From JAXGQD01 sp040766665 (GTDB lineage: Bacteria > Bacillota > Clostridia > Saccharofermentanales > Fastidiosipilaceae): 64,000 nt of DNA. The DNA lies in contig JAXGQD010000002.1 in NCBI GenBank assembly GCA_040766665.1, positions 266,956-330,955 on the forward strand. The letters run 5' to 3'. The notes under the pieces were generated by a model. The model made no database searches. It saw only the letters and a program-made list of their open reading frames with translations, and was not told the DNA's origin. The stretch's first letter is position 1; each line of letters opens with the position of its first letter. The position numbers were made by a program, and so were the translations under genes. Shown here piece by piece: positions 17,614-26,247 of the stretch.

Positions 17614-19002
17614 TTAAGCCTCTTCGTGTCCCTGTGCCTTGATGACATCGATTACTTCAGTCACGTATGTATCACAGAGCTCCTGTGTCTGGGCTTCAAC
17701 CATGACGCGGATCAATGGCTCTGTGCCGGATTCACGCACCAGGATGCGACCTTTATCCGCCAAACGTTCCTCGACCGCTTTTACTGCTGCGACCACAGCC
17801 GGATCGTTTTGGGCATCCGGTTTGCTTTTGACGCGGATATTCTTCAGGGACTGAGGGTAAATTTTGACTGGCTCGGCCAATTTGCTGAGCGGCTGTTTTT
17901 TTGCCAACATGACTTCCATGATTTTCAGAGAAGTGAGGATACCGTCGCCGGTGTTGGCGTATTTGCTGAAGATGATATGACCGGACTGTTCGCCGCCGAT
18001 GCGGTTATCGTGTTCCACCATATGCTGATATACGTATTTGTCACCGACGCTGGTTTTGACGTAGTCGATACCTGCTTCGTCGAGTGCTTTGTAGAGGCCG
18101 AAGTTAGACATGACCGTGGTGACGATGGTGTTGTTCTTGAGTTTGCCGCGCTCTTTCATGTAGAGGCCGTAAATGTAGAGAATGAGGTCGCCGTCGATGA
18201 TTTTGCCCGTTTCATCCACTGCTAAACAGCGGTCCGCATCGCCATCATAGGCAAAACCCACGTCCAGCTTTTTCTCCAGCACAAATTGGCGCATTACCTC
18301 GATGTGCGTTGAACCCGAGTTGACGTTGATGTTCAAACCGTTGGGCTCGTTATTGATGACATAGGTCTTCGCACCAAGGGCATCGAAAACAGATTTGGCG
18401 ATGTTCCAGGAAGCACCGTTGGCACAGTCCAGACCAACCCGCAAGCCTTTGAAGGAGTAGATGGCCAAGGAAATCAGATAACCGATATAGCGGTTGCGGC
18501 CGGCGACATAATCGATGGTCTCACCGATGGATTCTTCAGTTGCAAACGGTAGATCGGTAGCACCCGGTAGAAAGCTCTCGAAGTTACCGTCCAAATAATC
18601 TTCCACAAGGCCGATAAAGTCTTCATCCATTTTTTCACCGGCGTTGTTGAGCAGCTTAATGCCGTTGTCGTAGTAAGGGTTATGGCTCGCCGTGATCATA
18701 ATGCCACAGGCAAAATCATCCCCAGTCCTAATCACGTATGAAACAGAGGGCGTCGTCGTGACGTGCAACTCGTAGGCATCCGCTCCGCTGGAGGTGATAC
18801 CCGCCACCAGGGCGGACTCGAACATGTAACTGGAGCGGCGGGTGTCTTTGCCAATCAGGATTTTGGCGCGTTCACCCTTTTGCCCGTCTTTATCTTTGCT
18901 GAAGTACCAACCCAGGAAACGACCGATTTTAAAGGCATGTGAAACGGTCAAGTCTTTATTGGCTTCTCCACGAAATCCGTCTGTCCCAAAATATCTACCC
19001 AT
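17614..19002 (-). CDS. glmM: Phosphoglucosamine mutase
   Basis: A 462-residue cytoplasmic enzyme that converts glucosamine-6-phosphate to glucosamine-1-phosphate for UDP-GlcNAc and peptidoglycan synthesis. The N-terminal GRYFGTDGFRG, the phosphoserine loop TASHNP (Ser106), the magnesium loop DGDADR (253-258) and the C-terminal RESGTEPLIRV are all intact and specific to the GlmM branch of alpha-D-phosphohexomutases. Its first base overlaps the last base of the upstream GlmU-like gene, which suggests coupled translation in an amino-sugar operon. Confidence 0.94.
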   Translation of the reverse strand: MGRYFGTDGFRGEANKDLTVSHAFKIGRFLGWYFSKDKDGQKGERAKILIGKDTRRSSYMFESALVAGITSSGADAYELHVTTTPSVSYVIRTGDDFACGIMITASHNPYYDNGIKLLNNAGEKMDEDFIGLVEDYLDGNFESFLPGATDLPFATEESIGETIDYVAGRNRYIGYLISLAIYSFKGLRVGLDCANGASWNIAKSVFDALGAKTYVINNEPNGLNINVNSGSTHIEVMRQFVLEKKLDVGFAYDGDADRCLAVDETGKIIDGDLILYIYGLYMKERGKLKNNTIVTTVMSNFGLYKALDEAGIDYVKTSVGDKYVYQHMVEHDNRIGGEQSGHIIFSKYANTGDGILTSLKIMEVMLAKKQPLSKLAEPVKIYPQSLKNIRVKSKPDAQNDPAVVAAVKAVEERLADKGRILVRESGTEPLIRVMVEAQTQELCDTYVTEVIDVIKAQGHEEA

Positions 19003-19682
19003 TATTTGTTCTCCTTCGTTATCACTTGGCCGCCTGTTTTGAAAATGCTATTTGCAGGAATAACGCCGCGCACCGAACTCAGTGGATAAATACTGGTGTG
19101 CGGTCCAACCACCGTACCGGGATTGAGCACCGAATTACAGCCCACTTCCACATGGTCACCCAAAATCGCACCGAATTTGTGCAACCTCGTTTCAATGACC
19201 GGATGCGTCTCCTCGTAATAATTTCGTATCAGGACATCGCTGTTATCGCTTTTGACATTCGAAGTAATAGAGCCGGCACCCATATGGGATTTGAAACCCA
19301 AAATCGAATCGCCCACGTAGTTATAGTGCGGTACCTGCACATTATCGAAGAGAATGACATTTTTTAGCTCGGTGGAATTTCCTATCACGCAATGCTCACC
19401 GATGAGAGCGCTCTCACGGATGAAGGCACAATGTCTCACTTCTGTGTATGGGCCAATGATACAGGGCGAGCCGATAAACGCCGTTGGGGCGATAGTCGCA
19501 GATTTGGCAATCCAGATGCCTTCCAATTTCTGCTCATAAATAGCCGGATCCAGTTGCGGACCAAGCTCCAGAATCAATTTTTTAATGCCCGAGAGGGCCT
19601 CCCAAGGAAAAGTGAAAGTATTGAGATAGTCTGCTGCGAGACTGTGACTGAGGTCAAAAAGATCCGAACATGATATCAGCAT
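19002..19682 (-). CDS. GlmU-like left-handed beta-helix acyltransferase (no uridylyltransferase domain)
   Basis: A 226-residue protein. Residues about 55-215 consist of hexapeptide repeats (IAKSATIAPTAFIGSPCIIG, IGEHCVIGNSTELKN, LGDHVEVGCNSVLNPGTVVG), the left-handed beta helix of acyltransferases. The end resembles the acetyltransferase half of GlmU, but the N-terminal nucleotidyltransferase domain is missing. An AGGAG site lies 8 bases before the ATG. Partnership with glmM suggests glucosamine-1-phosphate acetylation, with uridylyl transfer done elsewhere, but a nucleotidyltransferase-associated regulatory helix is also possible. Confidence 0.75.
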   Translation of the reverse strand: MLISCSDLFDLSHSLAADYLNTFTFPWEALSGIKKLILELGPQLDPAIYEQKLEGIWIAKSATIAPTAFIGSPCIIGPYTEVRHCAFIRESALIGEHCVIGNSTELKNVILFDNVQVPHYNYVGDSILGFKSHMGAGSITSNVKSDNSDVLIRNYYEETHPVIETRLHKFGAILGDHVEVGCNSVLNPGTVVGPHTSIYPLSSVRGVIPANSIFKTGGQVITKENK

Positions 19683-19836
19683 CGGTTAATCTCCTAAAAA
19701 ATTTCTTCCACATCTTAGCATTTTTTCTAGCTATATTCATCAAATTTTTTCCAGCGGGTTTACTAGATCATCAATATGGCAAAATTCACCCAAGCCTGAA
19801 AAAGTCCCAAACCCTATACTATTTCGCGCTTTCCGC

Positions 19837-20769
19837 CTACCTCAGCTCATGCAGCCGCACTTGCCCCTGCAATGCTTTGACCAAAGTCAGCTCAGGCGCC
19901 TTCGTCCCCTCTGTCGTGACCGCCGCCGCACTGCAGGCCAGGGCCAGCTGCAAACCTTCATCAAGCGGCAAGTTCTGCTCAAAGGCAAAAGTCAAACCCG
20001 CCAGCATGCTGTCACCTGCCCCGACTGTCGATTGCACCTCTACGGGCAAGCCTTCAGCCCAAACCGCACGTTCTTGATTAACAAACAAAGCGCCCTCAGC
20101 ACCCAGTGAAAGCGCCACAAATCCTGACCCTTGCTCGATGAGGCGACGGCAAAGCATGAGCAAACCCTCCCGATTAGGCACTTGCTCTAAGGCAAAATAC
20201 GCCATCAGTTCCGCACGGTTTGGTTTAATTAAATCCGGTTTTTCCTCCAGTGCCTGTGCCAAGACTGCCCCATCCGCATCCACAAAGACCTTTGCGCTTC
20301 GTTCATGCAACTTCCTGCTTAAGTCGCGGTAATAATGCATCGGAAAGTTTGCCGGTAAGCTCCCGGATAAGACGAAAATGGTTTCTTCGTTAGCCAGAGC
20401 ACAAAGTTTGTCGGACAGTCTTTGCTCCTCTGCCGAAGTCACTTGCATGCCGGGTTCGTTGAGTTCCGTGATGCCACTGTCATCGACCCATACTTTGAGA
20501 TTGGTGCGCGTCTGCGCTGCGACTGTTACAAAATCATGAGCGATGCCCACAGCATCTAGCTGACGCTGAATTTCTATGCCACTGCTGCCACCCAGAAAGC
20601 CCGTGGCCAGGGACTTTGCGCCCAGTTTATGGAGCATTTTGGAGACGTTGATGCCTTTGCCCCCTGCGTCGCTGCGGATGTTTTGGAGGCGGTTCAATGA
20701 GCCGATGGAGAGCTTGTCCAACTCAGCCGTTTTGTCCAGTGCAGGGTTGCAGGTGACCGTCACTATCAT
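19837..20769 (-). CDS. PfkB-family sugar kinase (1-phosphofructokinase/tagatose-6-phosphate kinase type)
   Basis: A 310-residue ribokinase-fold kinase. The start MIVTVTCNPALDKT and the first signature GGKGINVSKML are typical of the FruK/LacC branch. The catalytic GAGDSMLAG has Asp253. The frame is open to 20910, but the ATG at 20769 follows GAGGT by seven bases. The substrate is probably fructose-1-phosphate or tagatose-6-phosphate. There is no PTS gene next to it, so the choice stays open. A TATAAT box at 20843-20848 (minus strand) is the likely -10. Confidence 0.85.
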   Translation of the reverse strand: MIVTVTCNPALDKTAELDKLSIGSLNRLQNIRSDAGGKGINVSKMLHKLGAKSLATGFLGGSSGIEIQRQLDAVGIAHDFVTVAAQTRTNLKVWVDDSGITELNEPGMQVTSAEEQRLSDKLCALANEETIFVLSGSLPANFPMHYYRDLSRKLHERSAKVFVDADGAVLAQALEEKPDLIKPNRAELMAYFALEQVPNREGLLMLCRRLIEQGSGFVALSLGAEGALFVNQERAVWAEGLPVEVQSTVGAGDSMLAGLTFAFEQNLPLDEGLQLALACSAAAVTTEGTKAPELTLVKALQGQVRLHELR

Positions 20770-20890
20770 GGTTTGTACCTCGGAGACTTTTGCCACTTTT
20801 ATACTTAAGACGCTGGGCAAAATCCAATAAAAAGCTACACAAATTATAGCGCGACTGCACCGGCCTTGCGCAGAAAAACGTAAAATAAAA

Positions 20891-20959
20891 ATTTTTTCAA
20901 ACGTTTTCAAAGCATCGCTTGCAAAAACACTTCACAAGCGCCAAGCCTTTTGCTATAGT
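20891..20959 (+). promoter_or_regulatory. Promoter of the malic enzyme gene with a nearby AAACGTTT palindrome
   Basis: TTCACA (20931-20936) and TATAGT (20954-20959) are 17 bases apart and about 50 bases before the malic enzyme ATG. Upstream, TTTTCAAACGTTTTCAAA (centred at 20902) has an AAACGTTT core like LacI-family or CcpA sites. It lies between the divergent kinase and malic enzyme promoters and could control both. Confidence 0.6.
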
Positions 20960-21007
20960 GCTGATATCAATCGTTTTTTAGCGAAACAACAGCTTTAGGA
21001 GGCAAAT

Positions 21008-22183
21008 ATGTCGGATAACAACGCACTCGCAATTCAGAAACACAAAGAATGGAAAGGCAAAATTGAAGTTATTGCCACTGCTCCGGTCAGCACTAAAGAA
21101 GAACTTGCCGTCGCTTATACCCCAGGTGTTGCGGCTCCCTGTTTGGAAATTTCCGAGAATGTTGATTTATCTTATGAATACACCCGTCGCTGGAACCTCG
21201 TCGCTGTTGTGACCGATGGTACCGCCGTCCTTGGACTTGGCGACATCGGCCCCGAAGCCGGTATGCCCGTTATGGAAGGCAAATGCGCTCTCTTCAAAGC
21301 TTTCGGTGACGTCGACGCTTTCCCGCTCTGCATCCGCAGTAAAGATGTCGACGACATCGTACGCACAGTCGAACTCCTGGCCGGCTCCTTCGGTGGCGTC
21401 AACCTCGAGGACATCTCCGCCCCCCGTTGCTTTGAAATCGAAAGACGCCTAAAAGAAGTCTGCGATATCCCCATCTTCCACGATGACCAACACGGTACAG
21501 CCGTTGTCACCGTGGCCGGCATGATTAATGCGCTGCGTTATTGTGGCAAAAAGATGGAAGACGTTTCCGTCGTTGTCAACGGCGCCGGTGCAGCCGCCAT
21601 TGCCATCACCAAGCTGCTTTTTGCCTGTGGGCTCAAAGAAGTCATTCTCTGCGACCGCAAAGGCGCCATCTATGAGGGTCGTGACGGTCTCAACGACGCG
21701 AAAGAAGAAATGGCCAAAATCACCAACTTCGAAAAGAAACCCGGTGGTCTGGCTGATGTCATCGTGGGCGCTGACGTCTTCATCGGCGTTTCCGCTGCCG
21801 GTGCGCTGACACAAGACATGGTCAAAACCATGGCCAAAGATCCCATCATCTTTGCTTGCGCCAACCCTATCCCTGAAATCTATCCTGAAGAAGCCCTGGC
21901 AGCCGGCGCCAAAGTCGTCGCCACCGGTCGCTCCGACTTCCCCAACCAAGTCAACAACGTTCTGGCTTTCCCCGGCATTTTCCGCGGTACCTTAGACGTT
22001 CGCGCATCGGACATCAACGACGAAATGAAGATAGCTGCGGCCCACGCCATTGCCGATCTGATTTCTGAAGACGAGCTGACACCTGAATACATCATGCCGG
22101 CCGCTTTTGACCCACGTGTCAAAGACGCCGTGGCCAATGCAGTTAAAGAAGCGGCACGCAAATCCGGCGTCGCCAGAATCTAA
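21008..22183 (+). CDS. NAD(P)-dependent malic enzyme
   Basis: A 391-residue cytoplasmic enzyme that oxidatively decarboxylates malate to pyruvate. It is the short bacterial form. The family residues are visible: AVAYTPGVAAPC with the catalytic Tyr, VMEGKCALFKAF with the catalytic Lys, metal ligands in FEIERRLKE and HDDQHGT, and the Rossmann loop NGAGAAAIA. AGGAGG stands seven bases before the ATG. It has its own promoter and a strong terminator, so it is monocistronic. Whether NAD or NADP is used cannot be told. Confidence 0.93.
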   Translation: MSDNNALAIQKHKEWKGKIEVIATAPVSTKEELAVAYTPGVAAPCLEISENVDLSYEYTRRWNLVAVVTDGTAVLGLGDIGPEAGMPVMEGKCALFKAFGDVDAFPLCIRSKDVDDIVRTVELLAGSFGGVNLEDISAPRCFEIERRLKEVCDIPIFHDDQHGTAVVTVAGMINALRYCGKKMEDVSVVVNGAGAAAIAITKLLFACGLKEVILCDRKGAIYEGRDGLNDAKEEMAKITNFEKKPGGLADVIVGADVFIGVSAAGALTQDMVKTMAKDPIIFACANPIPEIYPEEALAAGAKVVATGRSDFPNQVNNVLAFPGIFRGTLDVRASDINDEMKIAAAHAIADLISEDELTPEYIMPAAFDPRVKDAVANAVKEAARKSGVARI

Positions 22184-22270
22184 GCTTTGTGACGCATAGC
22201 AGCGAATGTTATAGGTCGTAGTTGCTAATTCCTTCTGACTTTCGCCAGCTGCGGAGTTTGTGAAATAAAG

Positions 22271-22316
22271 AGACTGCCTTCTTGCATCGTCTGAGATGCG
22301 AGAGGCAGTCTTTTTT
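22271..22316 (+). terminator. Rho-independent terminator of the malic enzyme gene
   Basis: AGACTGCC (22271-22278) pairs with GGCAGTCT (22304-22311) and inner bases extend the stem (GCATC/GATGC). Six T residues follow at 22311-22316. Confidence 0.9.
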
Positions 22317-22391
22317 GTGTGTGCGGAATTCAGAAACGCTGGAGCTGCGTTCTGATAGGCGGGGATTCGTTGGGGGTGCGGTTATTAGTCC

Positions 22392-22416
22392 GTCGCATTG
22401 CTTGTGCGGCTGCGAC
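22392..22416 (-). repeat. R1 palindromic repeat, one unit
   Basis: A 25-bp GTCGC...GCGAC unit in minus orientation. It stands where R1 units follow R2 in the other islands, seen on the same strand as R2 copy B. Confidence 0.85.
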
Positions 22417-22680
22417 ACCGCTTTGTTAAGCAGAAAATTTTATAGAAGCAATAAAAAATGGACAAAATTTTCGGGGATGTGGTTATTTCAGCGGTTTTAG
22501 GGTCTCTGCTCACGTCAAACACACGGTTTTGTGACATTTTTGACGACTGTGAGGTCGCCGCCACCACATCCCTGTAAAAAGTGGGCTGAAAACAGCCTTT
22601 AGACAAGTTCGCCAGCCTTCCATAGCTGCTTTCAACCACATCCCTGGAAATACTGTCCACAAACACCTTCTGATGACAAC
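22417..22680 (-). repeat. R2 repeat, copy B
   Basis: Minus-strand copy of R2 with the same 99-bp core. GGGATGTGGT (22474-22483) and ACCACATCCC (22563-22572) are the outer arms, and the inner CGTCAA/TTGACG pair is kept. The two subrepeats and the CATCAGAAGGTGTTT start are shared with copy C. Confidence 0.85.
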
Positions 22681-22693
22681 AACGATTGGCGGT

Positions 22694-22718
22694 GTCGCGG
22701 CCACCCAAGCAACGCGAC
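22694..22718 (+). repeat. R1 palindromic repeat, one unit
   Basis: A 25-bp GTCGC...GCGAC unit in plus orientation. With the unit at 22392-22416 it gives R2 copy B inverted R1 flanks. It ends two bases before the stop codon of the neighbouring lipoprotein gene. Confidence 0.85.
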
Positions 22719-22719
22719 A

Positions 22720-24498
22720 TCAGTACTCCACAAGCCTCAGAGAGCCGTCTTCGCCGCTGATTTCAAAGAAGAAATGCCGCTCTTTGCCAAGTCCGTCAAT
22801 GAAACGAATCCCATATTGCGGTATGGAACCCGGGAAACTGACCCAAATGACCAAAGGCTTATCCGGTCTGATTTGCTGCAGGCTGCAGAGCACTTCATCT
22901 TCTACCAGTCGGAAACCATCGTTACTGTCATCAAAACCTAGGTAAACAAAAGCGAAATCTTTTATTACCGTATCGTTCTTAAGCAGGATTCGTTGGGCAA
23001 ATTCATCGGGTTTGAGAGGAAACTCTTCGTAAGAGGCATAAAGCTCCAAGGCCTCTTCTGTGGCAAATTCCGCGCGCATCGGTGTAAGCGTCAAATAACT
23101 TTTACTCAGATACAATTCTTCCGTTGCGGCTTGCAATGCATCGCCATACTTTTCGAGCATTTCCTCAGTACCGTATTTCGTTTCAATCTCATCGGTATAG
23201 GTGACCGCCACACGCTGCCAGAGCGGGGCGTCGTTGATGCGGTCGTAATGCAGGAGGAGGTAGGGCTGACCTTTAACGCCCCATTCTTTGAGCCATTTTT
23301 TGCCATCAATCTGCTCGGTCTGCATTTTGGACCCTAGAACGAGTTGCTTCTCGTCTTCCGGGAGTAAACGGAACTCCATCTGCCAGAGTTGCTCGGCACT
23401 GTATTCATCGGCATACTGAACAGAAACTAGGGTTAGGGAGCTGACTTTTGCCGCGCTGATGCGCGAACGCCCTCTCATGTCCAAATTGGCCACGGCTTTG
23501 CCGCTGTTCCAATCGTCCACCAGTTGCTGCACGTAATCTTTGGCAAAATCCAACACCTCATCGGGCACATCACTCATAGCATCCGCCGTCACTTCAACTT
23601 TCGGAGCTACGCTACCGTCGGGTGTTTCTCCGGGCATGGCATAGCGCAAAATCTCTTGGTAGGTCTTCGCCCCGTCCTGAAGAAGGAAATAGGGACCCGT
23701 TTTCCCACCAAACTGGCAAACACCGTTTTCATATAGCGTGCTAATTTCGCTTTCACCCGTAGCGCTTTGCTTAAAGGACATCTGGTAATACTGCGTTATG
23801 TCATCCGGCTTTGATGCGTCTTTTTCTATCATGAAATTCAGGTAGATTTCCCAAATCCTGTCCACAATATCCGTATCGCTGATCTCGGGAATATAAAGCG
23901 ATGAAAGAGGATTGAGTTCAAAACTGAGGGAATCCGGCCAGAAATAGACGCCCTGAATACGCTCGGCACTTGTTTGTATCGTGCTTTCTTTAGTTGTGCT
24001 TGGCGGCGGATTTGTTTGCGCAGTTGTGCTTTCTTTGGTGGCCGTCAGGCTGGCGGGGCTGGTTTTTGCCGTACTACTTGTGCTGCTGCTTGTCGTGCTC
24101 ACACTGCTACTGCTGAGACTTGCAGTAGTGGAGACAGCCGGACCTGTGGTAACAGTGGTTTCCGCACTCGTGGTAGTGGACGATACGAGGCTAGCGGCGG
24201 TCATGCTTGTCAAACTGCTCTCGCGACTTGTCTGTGTCGTCTGGACCATGCTGGTCGCGCTTGAGCTCGCACGTCTCGTTTCCGCTGTCAATGGCGAAGA
24301 AAAATCAGTGGCTCTTTCTGTAGGAATGAAATTACATGAGCTGAGAAATATGGCTGATGCTGAAATGAGCGCCACAGCCAGCTTGGGCGCATTTTTAATG
24401 ATTAAAACTAAACCAGCATATCTCTTTTTTTGAACAATCTGCTTGAAAATCAAGCATGCCATAGACATGGTGCTTATAGCGAAAACCCACTTACCCAT
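22720..24498 (-). CDS. Large Ser/Thr-linker lipoprotein of unknown function
   Basis: A 592-residue protein. A lipobox FLSSC places the anchoring Cys at about residue 55, unusually far in, after a first hydrophobic stretch (7-18) and a basic segment. GGGAGG precedes the ATG, so this long N-terminus seems real, although an upstream indel is possible. Residues about 60-175 are almost only Ser, Thr and Ala, a typical wall-spanning linker. The remaining 415 residues are a soluble extracellular part with no family I recognise. An R1 repeat touches the stop codon. Confidence 0.7.
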   Translation of the reverse strand: MGKWVFAISTMSMACLIFKQIVQKKRYAGLVLIIKNAPKLAVALISASAIFLSSCNFIPTERATDFSSPLTAETRRASSSATSMVQTTQTSRESSLTSMTAASLVSSTTTSAETTVTTGPAVSTTASLSSSSVSTTSSSTSSTAKTSPASLTATKESTTAQTNPPPSTTKESTIQTSAERIQGVYFWPDSLSFELNPLSSLYIPEISDTDIVDRIWEIYLNFMIEKDASKPDDITQYYQMSFKQSATGESEISTLYENGVCQFGGKTGPYFLLQDGAKTYQEILRYAMPGETPDGSVAPKVEVTADAMSDVPDEVLDFAKDYVQQLVDDWNSGKAVANLDMRGRSRISAAKVSSLTLVSVQYADEYSAEQLWQMEFRLLPEDEKQLVLGSKMQTEQIDGKKWLKEWGVKGQPYLLLHYDRINDAPLWQRVAVTYTDEIETKYGTEEMLEKYGDALQAATEELYLSKSYLTLTPMRAEFATEEALELYASYEEFPLKPDEFAQRILLKNDTVIKDFAFVYLGFDDSNDGFRLVEDEVLCSLQQIRPDKPLVIWVSFPGSIPQYGIRFIDGLGKERHFFFEISGEDGSLRLVEY

Positions 24499-24669
24499 TT
24501 ATGTCGCCTCCCTTATTGCAAGTCTTATCCCTGCAAAACAAAGCTGCCGCAGTCAATTTCGAAGTATTAACCTATGAATCGTTAGATATTTACTAGTAAT
24601 CTCAAGATGAGCGTAGCATGATTGGCAGGCTTTCTCAAGAAAAAACTTTTAGCAAAAGAAAATTTTGCT

Positions 24670-26154
24670 CTAGCGGCTCTGGTGAGCGCTGGGAATAGGG
24701 TATTGGGCCTTATATCGCAGAAAAGCCTCACGATATGGTTCAAGCTTTGTTGCATCAACATTTGTCTTTCCCAAGGCGGGTTTGACCAGTACTTTGACGG
24801 CATCGAGTAAAGAATCGAAAGACTTGCTACCATATGCCGCTATGATTGCTGCGCCTAAAGCAGCCTGCTCGCTTCCGCTGGCGAGCAGTAATTCATGTTC
24901 CAGCACATCAGCAACAATTTGCCTCCACAAGGGGCTTTGCGCCCCACCGCCAGAAATGAACAATTCCTGAATTTTTATCGTCGCCGGAATCAATTCGAAG
25001 GACTCTTTCAGAGCAAAAGCAACCCCTTCCAGCAAAGCTCGAATCATATGTGCTCGAGTATGTTTAAAGCGTAAGCCGCTAAAAGAAGCAGTCGCCAGGG
25101 GATCCATATGCGGTGTACGTTCACCCAATAAGTAGGGCAGAAAAGTTAGTCCTTCGCTGCCTGCCGCAACTGACTCAGCCAAAGCATCCATTTCTTTATA
25201 GTCTAATCCCAATAAAACATGATCCCTCAACCAACGCAAAGCCAAACCCGCACTTAAGTTTGCACCTAAGAAGAAAAAGGACTTCTCATCCAGAAAACTG
25301 CAGACATGAGCATTGAGCTGTTCCAGTACCGGGGGTTTAGAAAGCACGGCGAGAATTTGACCACCTGTGCCGATTGTGACAGAAGCCGAACCCTCTTGCA
25401 CGATTCCATTGCCGACAGCCTGCATCACTTGGTCTGCTGCTCCGCAGATGACACGGCATTCCTGACTCAAACCCAGTTCGGATGCGATATGCGGTAGGAG
25501 TGTACCGCAATCATGTGCTGCAGCAACGAGTGGCGGAAAAATACTACTGTCAATATTTAGGGCGTCGAGTAACTTAAGCGACCAGGCGGCTTTTGCCACA
25601 TGATATGCACCCGTACCTGAAGCATCGGAATAATCAGTACAAATTTTTCCCGTCATGCGAAAGCGCAAGTAGTCTTTCGGTAAGAGTACACGATTTATAC
25701 GCATGTAGGATTCGGACTCGTTTTCACGTAGCCACAATAGTGAGGGCAAAAGGAAGCCTGTCGCTACAGGATTCCCAGTCATTTCCTGCCATTCCTGCAG
25801 CGTGAAGCGCTCCTTTAAATAAGCAAGTTCCTTGTGCGAGCGTTGGTCACACCAGATGATGGCAGGGCGAATAGCTCTCCCCTCTTTGTCCACGCTGACC
25901 AAACCGTGCATTTGCCCTGAAAATGAAAGAGCCTTAATCTGAAAAGAATTTGCTGCTTGAGAGGAGCTCACTGCTCGGATGACACGAGAACTTGCCTCCC
26001 ACCAGAAATCTGCGCTGTGCTCAGCCCAGCCGGCTTGTGGTACATCAAATTCATAGTTCTCTTGACTTTGCGCAACAATCTCGCCGTCTTCCGCCAGCAG
26101 CAAGGCTTTAACGCTTGAAGTACCCAAGTCCAGTCCTAAAAAAGCCTGAGCCAT
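24670..26154 (-). CDS. xylB: FGGY-family carbohydrate kinase (xylulokinase type)
   Basis: A 494-residue sugar kinase. The N-terminal FLGLDLGTSSVKALLL phosphate loop, LPKDYLRFRMTGKICTDYSD followed by ASGT, and the C-terminal ISGGGAQSPLWRQI match xylulokinases. The ATG at 26154 is preferred over an upstream in-frame TTG because GGGGGAG lies five bases before it. It is the last gene of the sugar operon. Since the operon also encodes a ketose 3-epimerase, the kinase may phosphorylate another ketose, such as psicose, tagatose or ribulose, rather than xylulose. Confidence 0.88.
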   Translation of the reverse strand: MAQAFLGLDLGTSSVKALLLAEDGEIVAQSQENYEFDVPQAGWAEHSADFWWEASSRVIRAVSSSQAANSFQIKALSFSGQMHGLVSVDKEGRAIRPAIIWCDQRSHKELAYLKERFTLQEWQEMTGNPVATGFLLPSLLWLRENESESYMRINRVLLPKDYLRFRMTGKICTDYSDASGTGAYHVAKAAWSLKLLDALNIDSSIFPPLVAAAHDCGTLLPHIASELGLSQECRVICGAADQVMQAVGNGIVQEGSASVTIGTGGQILAVLSKPPVLEQLNAHVCSFLDEKSFFFLGANLSAGLALRWLRDHVLLGLDYKEMDALAESVAAGSEGLTFLPYLLGERTPHMDPLATASFSGLRFKHTRAHMIRALLEGVAFALKESFELIPATIKIQELFISGGGAQSPLWRQIVADVLEHELLLASGSEQAALGAAIIAAYGSKSFDSLLDAVKVLVKPALGKTNVDATKLEPYREAFLRYKAQYPIPSAHQSR

Positions 26155-26184
26155 GATGCTCCCCCTTTTCAATAATCACTTTTT

Positions 26185-26216
26185 AACAAGGGGCAAGCCA
26201 GTGCTTGCCCCTTGTT
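26185..26216 (-). promoter_or_regulatory. Intercistronic hairpin before the kinase gene
   Basis: AACAAGGGGCAAGC (26185-26198) and GCTTGCCCCTTGTT (26203-26216) form a perfect 14-bp stem with a CAGT loop. No T run follows on the minus strand, so it is not a terminator. It could stabilise or process the polycistronic transcript. Confidence 0.7.
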
Positions 26217-26247
26217 ATCCGTTGTCCTTTAATTGTCCTCGCAGGCT

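Noticed and set aside
17357..17617. Short open frames across R1/R2 repeats on both strands, giving peptides such as SRCLGGCD
   Set aside because: They arise from the repeat text read in any frame, lack ribosome binding sites and are not conserved as proteins.
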